A stretch of DNA of 64,000 bases from DTU013 sp964490975 (GTDB lineage Bacteria > Bacillota > Clostridia > Acetivibrionales > DTU013). A model generated the notes under the pieces. That model saw nothing but the letters and a program-made list of their open reading frames with translations. It did not search any database and had not been told where the DNA came from. Position 1 is the first letter of the stretch. Every line of letters begins with the position of its first letter. This document shows, piece by piece, positions 18,148 through 27,345 of this stretch. The stretch covers positions 62,001-126,000 of the forward strand of contig CAZBEQ010000002.1 in assembly GCA_964490975.1 (NCBI GenBank). Reading direction: 5' to 3'. Made by a program: the position numbers and the translations under genes.

Positions 18148-18193
18148 AACAAGGTACCATAAGTTTTGCTATAATCATGATACCTTGTAAAAA
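18148..18193 (-). terminator. Terminator after the AraC-type response regulator
   Basis: ACAAGGTAtc and gaTACCTTGT arms, on the minus strand followed by a run of six T. It lies about 60 bp past the stop at 18249 and just before the start of the single-domain regulator. Confidence 0.6.
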
Positions 18194-18248
18194 TATATAA
18201 TTTAATGAATTATTTCTTGTAATTACCCTGAATTATGTCAGTTTTTAA

Positions 18249-19343
18249 CTAATCAGACGTAGTATTCCTATATTCACTCGGATTTATGCCCGTCAGCTTC
18301 TTAAACAACCTGCTGAAATACTCTGTATCCCGGTAGCCAAGCTGCAAGGCTATCTCATATGTCTTTAGCGTGCCTTGTGAAAGCAGCCGCGCAGCCCTGA
18401 CCATTTTTACCCTTGTTATATAATCTATCAAAAGCTCGCCTGTTCTTTGCCTGAATACCTCGCTTATATATTTGCGGTTCATATAAAGATACTGCGCTAT
18501 TCCCTCTATAGAAACTTCATTATCAACATTCTCAAGAACATATCGGGATATCCTGTGCTCCATCTGGCCTTCATTACCATATTCAAGCCTGCAGATATCT
18601 TCCGCAAGAGCTATGACAGCATTTCTGAAGCCTTCCAGTGCCGACTGTATTTCACCCATTCCTACAAAATCCAGCCCTTTATATTTATTACAGTCAATAA
18701 AGGCACACATCCATGGAAAATGCGCTTTTGATTGAGTAATCAGTTCAGCCATTGATTTTTTCAAAGCTGTCCCTATTTTTATGATGTCATCCCCGAAAAA
18801 TGCCGAGACAGAATCTATGAGTCTGTCCAAGGAAACCATTATATCCGGCTGTTTTTCTTTTACTTCATCAATTAAAAGCTCCAGTTCTGTCGATGGAAAT
18901 GTTTCACCAATTTTTCCCTCCAGCCTTTTCTCCAAACTTTTTACAAGCTCATTCTCCCTTTTTTTCTTAACCAGGAATTGCTCTACCCTATTTAGCATAT
19001 CATGTACTTTATCGTAATCGGGCGGTTTACCCAGATAGTCGAACGCTCCATGCAGGATTCCCTGCTTTGCATATGAAAAATCCTCATAATCGCTTAATAA
19101 AACGATGCATGGACAAAGCCCATTTTCTGCAGTTTCCTTCAGTAATTCTATCCCGTCGATTTTAGGCATTTTTATATCAGTTATAAGCAGATCGAAATCG
19201 CCTTGTCTTAGTATGTTCAGAGCTTCCTGACCATTTTGCGCTTCTGCTGCTATAGAAAAATTTGTCTCGCCATTCCACAGATTAAGCCTTTTGACCTGCC
19301 TACGGCTTATTTCCATATCATCTACAAGCAATACCCTAAACAA
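18249..19343 (-). CDS. YesN-type response regulator with AraC DNA-binding domain
   Basis: A 364-residue protein: receiver at residues 1-120 (VDDMEIS, LLITDIKMPKIDG, LGKPPDY), a helical linker, and an AraC-type double helix-turn-helix at about 265-360 (IAQYLYMNRKYISEVFRQ and LGYRDTEYFSRLFKKLTGINPSEYR). Such regulators usually pair with a YesM-like sensor kinase and control sugar uptake. No kinase or transporter lies next to it, so it is an orphan here. The start is TTG with a GGTGG site. Confidence 0.9.
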   Translation of the reverse strand: MFRVLLVDDMEISRRQVKRLNLWNGETNFSIAAEAQNGQEALNILRQGDFDLLITDIKMPKIDGIELLKETAENGLCPCIVLLSDYEDFSYAKQGILHGAFDYLGKPPDYDKVHDMLNRVEQFLVKKKRENELVKSLEKRLEGKIGETFPSTELELLIDEVKEKQPDIMVSLDRLIDSVSAFFGDDIIKIGTALKKSMAELITQSKAHFPWMCAFIDCNKYKGLDFVGMGEIQSALEGFRNAVIALAEDICRLEYGNEGQMEHRISRYVLENVDNEVSIEGIAQYLYMNRKYISEVFRQRTGELLIDYITRVKMVRAARLLSQGTLKTYEIALQLGYRDTEYFSRLFKKLTGINPSEYRNTTSD

Positions 19344-19742
19344 ACTTCCACCCCAATCACTTTGCCATTATTAGTAGCTTCACTAATATATTACCATATT
19401 ATATGACAGAATAACACAAATAACCGAAAAACCGTTTATTGATTGACATTCGAGATATTTGAGCATTTTGCAATTTTACGCATATTAATCCTTCAATTTT
19501 TTTCTTGACAAATCAGCATATATGAGATTATATTATTATGGTGTTAGCAGTTTTTACATATGTTCAAGGGTTTATTTCCAAACAGGGTTTTGGTAAAAAT
19601 GCATAATGGATTTTGAAGGAATATAGTCGCAAAAAATGCATAAGTGAAGTTTATACTAATTCATCTGTTAAACAGGAATAATACCTATAAACGTGATTCC
19701 AATCAATCTATAAGAAATAAGAAACATTTTCGGAGGTGTATC
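19344..19742 (+). promoter_or_regulatory. gdhA upstream region with sigma-A-like promoter
   Basis: A 400-bp noncoding stretch. TTGACA at 19505-19510 and TATATT at 19529-19534 (18-bp spacer; TTATAT at 17) give a good vegetative promoter. This leaves a leader of about 200 nt before gdhA. The leader is AT-rich and I see no known riboswitch in it. GGAGG precedes the ATG. Confidence 0.6.
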
Positions 19743-21083
19743 ATGAAGTTATTAGCTAACGTAATGGAACAGGTAATCAAAAGAAACCCTAATGAGCCCG
19801 AATTTCACCAGGCCGTAAGAGAAGTGCTCGAATCCTTGGAGCCCGTAGCGGAAAAACATCCTGAGTGGCTCAAAGCCGGTATATTCGACAGGATAGTCGA
19901 GCCTGAAAGACAGATCATTTTCAGGGTGCCATGGGTAGATGACAATGGCAAGGTTCAGGTCAACAGAGGCTTCAGGATCCAGTTCAACAGCGCCATTGGA
20001 CCATATAAGGGAGGAATCAGGCTTCATCCCTCAGTTTATTCAGGTATAATCAAATTCCTCGGTTTCGAACAGATTCTCAAGAACTCCCTGACAAGTCTTC
20101 CTATGGGCGGAGCAAAGGGCGGCAGTGATTTCGATCCCAAGGGCAAATCGGACGGAGAGGTTATGCGTTTCTGCCAGAGCTTCATGTTTGAGCTCGCAAG
20201 GCATATTGGTCCCGACACCGACGTACCGGCTGGCGATATAGGCACCGGCGGACGTGAAATCGGATATATGTACGGCATGTACAAGAAGATGAGAAATGAA
20301 TTCACTGGCGTACTTACAGGAAAAGGCCTTACCTGGGGCGGAAGCCTTGCAAGAACAGAAGCTACAGGTTATGGCCTGTGCTACTTCATGGATGAAGCAA
20401 TGCAGAGCATAAAGGGCAAATCCTTTAAAGGAGCTACTGTTGTTGTTTCCGGATCAGGTAATGTTGCTATATACGCAACCCAAAAGGTTCATCAGCTGGG
20501 CGGCAAGGTAGTCGCAGTCAGCGATTCCAACGGTTATGTCTATGATCCCGATGGAATCAATGTTGCAACCGTTCAGAAGATCAAAGAAGTTGAGAGAAAG
20601 AGAATCAGCGAATACGTTAAATATCATCCGAATGCAAAATACACCGAAGGCTGCTCCGGCATCTGGTCCATCAAATGCGACATCGCTCTTCCCTGCGCAA
20701 CACAGAACGAGATCAACGAAGGATCCGCAAAGCTGCTCGTTGCTAATGGCTGCTGGGCAGTAGGCGAAGGTGCAAACATGCCTTCCACTCCTGAAGCAAT
20801 CGAAGTATTCCTGAAGGCCGGCATCGTATTCGGACCTGCAAAGGCTGCAAACGCAGGCGGCGTTGCTACCTCCGGTCTCGAAATGTGCCAGAACAGCATG
20901 AGATATTCCTGGACCTTCGAAGAGGTTGACGCAAAACTTAAGACTATCATGATCAATATATACAAAAACGCAAGTGCTGCAGCTAAAGCTTACGGATTTG
21001 GCGATAACCTGGTAGCAGGCGCTAATATAGCAGGTTTTGAGAAAGTAGCAACTGCAATGTATGCACAGGGTATTACTTACTAA
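19743..21083 (+). CDS. gdhA: NADP-type glutamate dehydrogenase
   Basis: Reductive amination of 2-oxoglutarate to glutamate in the cytoplasm. The 446-residue length and motifs match the hexameric GdhA class: KGGIRLHPSV, the catalytic-lysine region PMGGAKGGSDFDPKG (near residue 125), PAGDIGTGGREIGYM, and the Rossmann GSGNVAIYA. The start at ATG 19743 has GGAGGTGTATC; an in-frame upstream extension has no family match. Codon use looks strongly biased toward preferred codons, consistent with high expression. It is monocistronic with its own promoter and terminator. Confidence 0.96.
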   Translation: MKLLANVMEQVIKRNPNEPEFHQAVREVLESLEPVAEKHPEWLKAGIFDRIVEPERQIIFRVPWVDDNGKVQVNRGFRIQFNSAIGPYKGGIRLHPSVYSGIIKFLGFEQILKNSLTSLPMGGAKGGSDFDPKGKSDGEVMRFCQSFMFELARHIGPDTDVPAGDIGTGGREIGYMYGMYKKMRNEFTGVLTGKGLTWGGSLARTEATGYGLCYFMDEAMQSIKGKSFKGATVVVSGSGNVAIYATQKVHQLGGKVVAVSDSNGYVYDPDGINVATVQKIKEVERKRISEYVKYHPNAKYTEGCSGIWSIKCDIALPCATQNEINEGSAKLLVANGCWAVGEGANMPSTPEAIEVFLKAGIVFGPAKAANAGGVATSGLEMCQNSMRYSWTFEEVDAKLKTIMINIYKNASAAAKAYGFGDNLVAGANIAGFEKVATAMYAQGITY

Positions 21084-21142
21084 GATATAATGACAATTAT
21101 CTGCAAGTAACCTTTGCAATAAGTAATTTGCAAGCTATTATG

Positions 21143-21174
21143 AAGCCCGGCCAGTTTTATCTGACCGGGCTTTT
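21143..21174 (+). terminator. Rho-independent terminator of gdhA
   Basis: AAGCCCGGcCAG, loop, CTGaCCGGGCTTTT: a strong stem ending in T residues, 60 bp past the gdhA stop. Confidence 0.9.
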
Positions 21175-21260
21175 ATAACGCATTCTGTTCTTCTCTGTCA
21201 TGCAAGTTTCAATGAGGCCGCTCACAAACTACGTATGCTGCTTCACTCGTTATAATAGCT

Positions 21261-22418
21261 TTACTTGTGAAATGTCTCACTGACTTTTAAAAGCCACTCG
21301 CTTATTGGTATTTTTTGAGGGCATTTTTCCTCACATGCCCTGCACTGTACACACTGTTCCGCATGGTTGGCAGCGTCGAAGAAATTGTTGTAAACCGTTG
21401 TTGCTCCGTCAATATCTTCGTGTATCACACTATCATTATAAATAGAAAAATTTCTAGGTATATCAACGTTATTCGGGCATGGCATGCAATAACGGCAGCC
21501 TGTGCACGGTATGGCAGCCCTCTGGTTGTACCTTTCTCGTACACGTTCTATTATGTCAAGGTCACCCTGACTAAATTTCCCGATCCCCGACCTGTCTGCT
21601 GATTCCAGGTTTTCTTTAACCTGCTGCATGGTACTCATACCGCTAAGCACAACTGAAACCTCAGGCTGGTCCCAAAGCCATTCAAAGCCCCAGCCCGCTG
21701 GTGATCTGCCTATTTCTGCTTCATCAAGTATCGCCCTGATATCCTTCGGCGGGTTAGCAAGCCTTCCCCCAAGCAAAGGCTCCATAATGACAACTCCCAG
21801 ACCTTTTGAGGCAGCATATTTAAGACCCTTCACCCCTGCCTGGTTCTCAATATCCATATAGTTGTACTGTATCTGGCAGAAATCCCATTTGTCATAACCA
21901 TCTACTATTTCCCTGAATATATCTTCACTATCGTGGAAGGAAAATCCCAGATACTTGATTTTTCCGGCTTTTTTTGCTGCTTCCGCACGTTCGAGAACAT
22001 TGTATTTGAGAATTATATTCCTCCACGAATCCCTGTGCAGCGAATGCAGAAGATAGAAATCCAAATACCCGGTTTGCAGCTTGTCCAGCTGTTCATCCAG
22101 CAGTCTGTCGAAATCCTCGGGCTTCTTGATGTCCCATACAGGGGATTTTGTAGCCAGCATCGTTTTATCTCTATACCCATCCTTCAGTGCTTTTCCGACA
22201 AGGATCTCGCTTTCGCCTCCATGATAGACGTATGCAGTATCAACATAGTTGACGCCGTTGTCTATAGCATGCCGGATCATTTTAATAGCTTCGTCTTCAT
22301 CAATATTTCTGTCGAGTCTGCCACCGGAACCCTTGATCTCCCTGGTCGGCAGCCTCATTGCCCCAAAGCCCATAGCCGATACCTTGACATCCAACTTTCC
22401 AAAGCTCCTGTACTGCAT
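21261..22418 (-). CDS. Aldo/keto reductase with C-terminal ferredoxin-type cysteine clusters
   Basis: A 385-residue protein. Residues 1-280 form an AKR TIM barrel with the catalytic Asp/Tyr region (NYVDTAYVYHGGESE, D48/Y53 type), a lysine in LATKSP and a histidine in YLLHSLH. Residues about 295-385 carry CTGCRYCMPCPNNVDIP and CVQCRACEEKCP, typical of 4Fe-4S-binding AKRs of clostridia. Substrate unknown; probably reduction or oxidation of a carbonyl compound linked to electron transfer. It is convergent with gdhA. The start has GGAGGG. Confidence 0.93.
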   Translation of the reverse strand: MQYRSFGKLDVKVSAMGFGAMRLPTREIKGSGGRLDRNIDEDEAIKMIRHAIDNGVNYVDTAYVYHGGESEILVGKALKDGYRDKTMLATKSPVWDIKKPEDFDRLLDEQLDKLQTGYLDFYLLHSLHRDSWRNIILKYNVLERAEAAKKAGKIKYLGFSFHDSEDIFREIVDGYDKWDFCQIQYNYMDIENQAGVKGLKYAASKGLGVVIMEPLLGGRLANPPKDIRAILDEAEIGRSPAGWGFEWLWDQPEVSVVLSGMSTMQQVKENLESADRSGIGKFSQGDLDIIERVRERYNQRAAIPCTGCRYCMPCPNNVDIPRNFSIYNDSVIHEDIDGATTVYNNFFDAANHAEQCVQCRACEEKCPQKIPISEWLLKVSETFHK

Positions 22419-22623
22419 ATATGCGCCCTCCTGTATCTCTAATTATTCGTCATTGGAAATGTACTTGTATATTAAAGTATTTTACTATTAGTAACGAGTA
22501 TAGCACAACCTTTTTTGTTCCATTTCTCCTAAGCTGCTATCTTAAAACACATTCAGGCAAACAAGCATAAACATGGGCCCCTGTTACCAGAGGTCCATGC
22601 CACAATCAATGCCCTGTTCCTTA

Positions 22624-23388
22624 TCACCTATCCATGCCTGTATAAACAAGAATAGCATCTCTCAGGAATTCTGCCGTACCTGGACACACACTGTCATAAT
22701 GCGCCTTGAATCTTTCATCATATACATACATCTGAGCAACACCGGCATGAGCTTCCTTTGTGTATGAATCCCAAAAGTAACACAGCCACCTTCTGTGCAG
22801 GTCTGCAGCCTTCTGTGCCAGCTCTCCGGCAGGATCACCAGTTTTGCATGCAGCATCCAATGTTTCCATCAGCTCTGCGCTCAGCTTCTCCGTTTGAGCA
22901 TACTGTTCCTCTGTCATACCCATGACCTTTCTGTTTGATTTATCGATCTGTTCGTCTCCATATTTCGCACGGATCTCTTCACCATAATTTTTTTCATTGT
23001 CCTCGATAAGTTTCTTTTTAAAACCTTCGAATTTTTCCTTATCAGCCATAATAACTCTCCCTTCATGTGACGCTATCGTCCTGTCAATATTTGCGATCAG
23101 CCTTTCAAGCTGCCTCTTCCTTGCCAGGAGCTTTCCCCGGTGCTCCTCAAGCGCCATTACGCTGTTGAATGACGGTGAAGACAGTATTTTTGCTATATCA
23201 TCAAGCCCCATGTCGAGTTCTCTGTAAAATAATATCAACTGCAACCTGTCGACTTCAGCCTTCCCATATATCCGGTATCCTGATGAATTGATCCTTGCCG
23301 GCTTGAGGATCCCGATCTCATCATAATACCTCAGCGTTCTGGTGCTTACGCCTGCCATTCTTCCAAGCTTTTGTACCGTATACTCCAT
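22624..23388 (-). CDS. MerR-family regulator with TipAS ligand-binding domain
   Basis: A 254-residue protein starting at MEYTVQKLG behind AGGAGGGAGT. Residues 1-70 are a MerR winged helix (MAGVSTRTLRYYDEIGILKPARI), residues about 75-115 a dimerisation helix, and about 120-254 a TipAS domain (EEQYAQTEKLSAELM and an aromatic-rich end). TipAS proteins bind thiopeptides or other lipophilic drugs and activate efflux or resistance genes. Its promoter carries a matching operator, indicating autoregulation. No obvious target gene lies beside it; TSUP is divergent. Confidence 0.92.
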   Translation of the reverse strand: MEYTVQKLGRMAGVSTRTLRYYDEIGILKPARINSSGYRIYGKAEVDRLQLILFYRELDMGLDDIAKILSSPSFNSVMALEEHRGKLLARKRQLERLIANIDRTIASHEGRVIMADKEKFEGFKKKLIEDNEKNYGEEIRAKYGDEQIDKSNRKVMGMTEEQYAQTEKLSAELMETLDAACKTGDPAGELAQKAADLHRRWLCYFWDSYTKEAHAGVAQMYVYDERFKAHYDSVCPGTAEFLRDAILVYTGMDR

Positions 23389-23411
23389 ATACTCCCTCCT
23401 GACAATAACAG

Positions 23412-23440
23412 TGTATACCCTCACGTAACGTCAATGTCAA
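23412..23440 (-). promoter_or_regulatory. Promoter and MerR operator of the TipAS regulator
   Basis: On the minus strand TTGACA (23435-23440) and TATACA (23412-23417) flank a 17-bp spacer containing the imperfect dyad TTGACGTTACGTGAGGG. An ACGTTACGT-centred dyad between -35 and -10 is typical of TipA/Mta-type MerR sites, though these usually have 19-bp spacers. Confidence 0.7.
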
Positions 23441-23804
23441 TAATAATTTTTTATGCTTTTATCTAGGCTGAAAGGCAAAATGCTACCTACCACCTACAGA
23501 GGCAGGGGAGATCCATCGTCTTTCATAATCCTTGCTACATTTTTCAACTTTTGGGGCATTATATTATTAGTAACTAATTAGAAATGGATTCTCATCTACA
23601 ATAATGTTCCAAAGTTCGGGATTATGTCACCAAGTTCAGGATTTTTTAATATGTACTGTGCCCAAAAATTGTATTTCTTAACACTTAACTTTGTAAGTGC
23701 ATCGAACTTAGGCTTGCACACATCATTTACATCGCCATAATGTTTTTATGGTATAATATCAAATCATGAAATATTTCGCGTGCGCGCGGGTCAAAGGATG
23801 AAAA
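23441..23804. other. Noncoding stretch with a tandem GTTC(G/A)GGATT motif
   Basis: No gene is visible. CCAAAGTTCGGGATTATGT and CCAAGTTCAGGATTTTT stand in tandem at about 23609-23650. Repeated motifs of this kind occur at insertion-sequence ends, but no transposase remains here. The 3' part presumably holds the promoter of the TSUP gene. Confidence 0.35.
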
Positions 23805-24569
23805 ATGGAACATCTGCTGCCGACACTTGCTATCATATGCCCATTGATTTTTCTGGCTGGCTTCATCGATTCCATTGCAGGAGGCGGGGGCCTGATTTCC
23901 CTTCCGGCTTACCTGCTTACCGGTCTGCCTGCGCACCAGGCCCTTGCGACAAACAAATTCTCCTCTTCTTTTGGTACCCTGTTTGCGACCATACGGTTTA
24001 TCAAAGGCGGAAAGGTCCATATAAAATCTTCCTTGGCGGCAGTCGCGGGCGCCCTTCCCGGTTCCTTCCTTGGAGCCCGGCTCGCTTTATCACTTGATGA
24101 GAAATATCTGAAATACCTGCTGATAGCTGTTATTCCGGTCATTGCAGCGGTAATCCTGATTAAAAAGGATTTTGGCCTGCAAAACATTTCCGCTTATCTC
24201 ACCAATAAAAAAATGTCGGCCATTTCTTTTCTTGCAGGCCTTTTAATTGGCACCTATGACGGCTTCTTCGGCCCCGGAACAGGAACCTTCCTGATACTTG
24301 TTATGACCGGTCTGATCGGCTTTGATCTGACAACCTCCTCAGGCAACGCAAAAGTAGTCAATCTGGCTTCTAATATCTCGGCGGTAACCGCCTTTATCAT
24401 CAGTGGCAAGGTTTTATACATAATTGGTATTCCTGCGGCATTTTTCGGAATACTCGGAGGCTGGATCGGCTCAGGCCTGGCAGTAAGAAAAGGAGCTAAG
24501 GCTATTAAGCCGGTTTTCATGCTTGTACTAGCCATTTTATTAATTAAAATAATTATTGATCTGTTCTAG
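23805..24569 (+). CDS. TSUP-family membrane transporter (YfcA-like)
   Basis: The 254-residue polytopic protein has about eight hydrophobic segments and the TSUP hallmarks: N-terminal GFIDSIAGGGGLISLPAYL, internal GTYDGFFGPGTGTFLIL, and a basic loop. Relatives move sulfite, sulfoacetate or other organosulfur anions, or are uncharacterised. No sulfur gene is adjacent, so the substrate cannot be given. It is a single gene, divergent from the TipAS regulator by about 400 bp. Confidence 0.9.
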   Translation: MEHLLPTLAIICPLIFLAGFIDSIAGGGGLISLPAYLLTGLPAHQALATNKFSSSFGTLFATIRFIKGGKVHIKSSLAAVAGALPGSFLGARLALSLDEKYLKYLLIAVIPVIAAVILIKKDFGLQNISAYLTNKKMSAISFLAGLLIGTYDGFFGPGTGTFLILVMTGLIGFDLTTSSGNAKVVNLASNISAVTAFIISGKVLYIIGIPAAFFGILGGWIGSGLAVRKGAKAIKPVFMLVLAILLIKIIIDLF

Positions 24570-24636
24570 CGCCTGTATAATGTGACACAATCCCGCATCA
24601 CCCAATTATTTCCAATCCACCAACATGCTCTCATTC

Positions 24637-26085
24637 TCAGCAGGACACTTGTAAGTAAGTGCCCACCGATTGGAAGCTTCCCTTATCCTTGAGGTAACAG
24701 TCAAAGAACTCAAGTATGATCCTGTTCATCGTCTCGATAACCTCATAGCGGTCTGCTATCTGTTCGCCGCCATTTTTCTTCGTCGTACCATTAATCATAT
24801 TTACCAGGAAGGGCGAGAAAAGGGGCAGATCAGTCACACTCATATGGTTAGTGCCCGCAAAATAAACCTCAAATGCTTCCGGTGCATTCTCAAAGACTTG
24901 TTTCTCCGCAATAACAACATTTGAACCCGCTGTAGCAGCAATCGAATCTTTCATAGCCTCTTTCATTGCATCGGTGAAAATACCGAGGATCGGCAAGGGA
25001 TATACTTCAGTATTGGCAACGGGCATCCCATCTCTGAAGCTTGTATATTCACCAAGCAAACCGCCGTCAATATCAATAACCGCATCAACGTCGCTGCGAT
25101 CCCTGCCAAGCTGAGCGCTGGCCGCGCCTCCCAACGAGTGACCCATCAGTCCGATCCTGCCGGTATCGACCAGCCCGAATACCACCTCATTGCCCGCTTC
25201 TACGGAATTTCCAGATGTACCATCACTGCTGCCACTGGCTACTTCCATTACCGGCTCTGCTGTTTCAGGCCCTGCAGTCACTTTTTCAGTTTCTGCCGCC
25301 TTTTTCAGAATCGTATCTAAAACAAAGTTCAAATCATCTGTTCGAGTCTTCATCCACTTTTGCTCAAGCGCAAAGATCTCCTCTTCGCTATAAGCACCAT
25401 TATTTGCATCAACTACCTCCTGCATGACAGCACTGTCCACCAGCGTCATTTTACCATCGGTATCCCTTGTAAACATGGAATGATACGGATGACTTACAGA
25501 GCAGACGACATACCCGTTGCTGGCAAGATCATTGAAGGTCGAGGTGTTGCTTGCCATGATCCCGAATGCTCCATGAGAGAATACCACCAGCGGAAATTTT
25601 CCATTGACGTTTGCGGGGTACCAGAATTCTACTGTAACTTTCCTGTTCTCGCCGGTATTAACGAAGGTTTCCTTCCGGCTGTTGTCAGTAAAAGTGAATA
25701 TAGCCGTCTTGACTTCCATTTCCCCTGTAACCGCAGGTAATCTGTACTGTGGAAAAACGAGAGCCGGAGTGACGGATAACAGTATTGCCAGCCACACTGC
25801 GACAGCCTTAAATACAGTAGAAACAACCCCAAACTTTTTCGTACCCTCTATTTTACGGAGTAATGAAACCGTACCGGCGAAAGCCATGATCAACAGAGCG
25901 ATCGCAAGCATCACCCACCGAAAGCTCCAGATGATGACACCCACTGTGGTAAAAAGCACAAAGGCACCCAGCATACCAATCCGTACCCAGCTTCTGACCC
26001 TTTTCTGACGTGATTTTGTTGCAATACACCAACCAGCTAATACAATTTCAATAATTGCTACTATAACAAGAATAATCGTACCCAT
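24637..26085 (-). CDS. Membrane-anchored alpha/beta hydrolase (PAF-acetylhydrolase-like)
   Basis: A 482-residue protein. Residues 1-125 contain about four membrane segments. From about 130 is an alpha/beta hydrolase with an oxyanion region (PLVVFSHGAFG), nucleophile elbow GLMGHSLGG near residue 315, an acidic residue after DVDAVIDIDGG, and a possible catalytic histidine in AGTNHMSVTD. The pattern resembles platelet-activating-factor acetylhydrolase or dienelactone-hydrolase-like enzymes. A Ser/Gly/Val-rich insert (about 275-305) precedes the elbow. It lies on the same strand as the LytTR-DUF3021 pair, 146 bp downstream, so it may be a regulated target. Substrate unknown. Confidence 0.85.
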   Translation of the reverse strand: MGTIILVIVAIIEIVLAGWCIATKSRQKRVRSWVRIGMLGAFVLFTTVGVIIWSFRWVMLAIALLIMAFAGTVSLLRKIEGTKKFGVVSTVFKAVAVWLAILLSVTPALVFPQYRLPAVTGEMEVKTAIFTFTDNSRKETFVNTGENRKVTVEFWYPANVNGKFPLVVFSHGAFGIMASNTSTFNDLASNGYVVCSVSHPYHSMFTRDTDGKMTLVDSAVMQEVVDANNGAYSEEEIFALEQKWMKTRTDDLNFVLDTILKKAAETEKVTAGPETAEPVMEVASGSSDGTSGNSVEAGNEVVFGLVDTGRIGLMGHSLGGAASAQLGRDRSDVDAVIDIDGGLLGEYTSFRDGMPVANTEVYPLPILGIFTDAMKEAMKDSIAATAGSNVVIAEKQVFENAPEAFEVYFAGTNHMSVTDLPLFSPFLVNMINGTTKKNGGEQIADRYEVIETMNRIILEFFDCYLKDKGSFQSVGTYLQVSC

Positions 26086-26231
26086 ACTGACTCTCCTTTA
26101 TTATCGTAATGTTAACCTTGCTTCCATGACAAATATAAAATGCAGCCGTCCGGTTGTATACGGCACAGGCTGTATCATGTCATTTGAACAGGGTAAGTTG
26201 TAAAAAAGGAGATGTAAGTTGTGCTATTTCT

Positions 26232-26687
26232 TTACTTCTCAGGTTCTTGCTCCGGGCTTGCATCTATTGCATTTATTGCCTTTAATCTTGCATTGATGCT
26301 GTCGGTGATTTTCCTGTCATCTATCCAGACCAGAAGGCGGACAAATGCATAAATCAAAGCGATCTGAACTGCCAGGACCGTTATGTTTACCCATCCGCTC
26401 ACCCATCCGGCAACAGCAGCGAGCGTCAGGATCACCACTTCCAGTATAAGAAAGTGTAGTACGACCCTGAGCCTCATTTTCTTCTCTGATAACGCCTTGG
26501 GTGAATAAAGGATCAAACCCGGCAAATCTCCTGCGAGCGCGCAAATCATAAGAACATAAATATCCGTAACAGTAATCACTGAGTCTGGCGCAAAAAAGGT
26601 ACGCAGCAGCGTCAAGCAGATCATGATAGCAGAAAATATAATTAAATAATCACGGACTAACTTCTTCAAAAGCTCCGTAGGTCTCAT
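26232..26687 (-). CDS. DUF3021-family membrane protein
   Basis: A 151-residue protein with four membrane helices and a short charged C-terminus. DUF3021 proteins are almost always paired with a LytTR regulator, as here, and may modulate it at the membrane. The start at 26687 (MRPTELLKK) has correct ribosome-site spacing; the in-frame ATG at 26693 is too close to AGGAGGG. It begins almost immediately after the LytTR gene, indicating one transcript. Confidence 0.85.
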   Translation of the reverse strand: MRPTELLKKLVRDYLIIFSAIMICLTLLRTFFAPDSVITVTDIYVLMICALAGDLPGLILYSPKALSEKKMRLRVVLHFLILEVVILTLAAVAGWVSGWVNITVLAVQIALIYAFVRLLVWIDDRKITDSINARLKAINAIDASPEQEPEK

Positions 26688-26698
26688 GCTCATCCCTC

Positions 26699-27136
26699 CT
26701 ATAATCCCAGCATCTTCTTCAAAACCGGTACATACTGCCTTGAGACTGCAATACCCTCGCCATTATCCAGTCGGGCCTCAAATCTTCCACTGAAGGAAGG
26801 GCGGACAAAGGAAATTTTCGCTATGTTTATGATCACCGATTTGGATGCCCGGAAAAACTTCCTGCCTTCGCACATTTCTTCAAGTTCATAAAGCTTCTGC
26901 TTCGACTCGAAGACTTTATCCCTGCAGTAAATAAACACCTTGTTCTCGACCGCTTCAAAGTAATATACGTCCGAAACCCTGAGTCTATGGATATTGTCCT
27001 CTTCATAGCCAAGCAGAACGGTGCTGTCCTTTTTTAGTTTGCGCAGCAACTGAAGAATCTCATCATTCACTTCATGACAGCGGATAATGATTTCTTCCTC
27101 GTGTTCCCTGCTGATTTCTTCAATGGATACCTTCAT
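26699..27136 (-). CDS. LytTR-domain transcription regulator
   Basis: The 145-residue protein has a short N-terminal part and a LytTR DNA-binding domain (about 45-143): RVSDVYYFEAVENKVFIYC, FFRASKSVIINIAKI, and GIAVSRQYVPVLKKMLGL. It lacks a receiver domain, like the LytTR-DUF3021 regulators of Clostridia and Lactobacillales. It is probably autoregulated and acts on neighbouring genes, possibly the hydrolase. The island boundary lies 100 bp upstream. Confidence 0.92.
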   Translation of the reverse strand: MKVSIEEISREHEEEIIIRCHEVNDEILQLLRKLKKDSTVLLGYEEDNIHRLRVSDVYYFEAVENKVFIYCRDKVFESKQKLYELEEMCEGRKFFRASKSVIINIAKISFVRPSFSGRFEARLDNGEGIAVSRQYVPVLKKMLGL

Positions 27137-27241
27137 ATTTTCACCTTTTGCACTTCTTTGATGGTAGATAAATTCCTAAGCCCCAACATTCTTTGAATAT
27201 ATTCGATATAAATCGGCTGAATCCTTCCAATGCAAATCAAT

Positions 27242-27304
27242 AAATGGGCATGAAAAAAGGGCTCCAGGTATTCCTGAAACCCTTGGCGCGCCCAGCAGAG
27301 ATCG
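27242..27304. repeat. Left copy of the tRNA-Arg 3'-end direct repeat (att-like)
   Basis: These 63 bp match 29722-29783 with one mismatch and one inserted base. The copy holds the last 21 nt of tRNA-Arg (including CCA) and its terminator hairpin, but the tRNA body is missing. This is the usual mark of site-specific integration at a tRNA 3' end. Confidence 0.8.
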
Positions 27305-27345
27305 CCAATAAATCAAATTCTTCATTATTATTCCTAGCCTTACTC

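Noticed and set aside
19644..19742. Extended N-terminus of glutamate dehydrogenase
   Set aside because: The extra codons lack family similarity and the GGAGG site points to ATG 19743.
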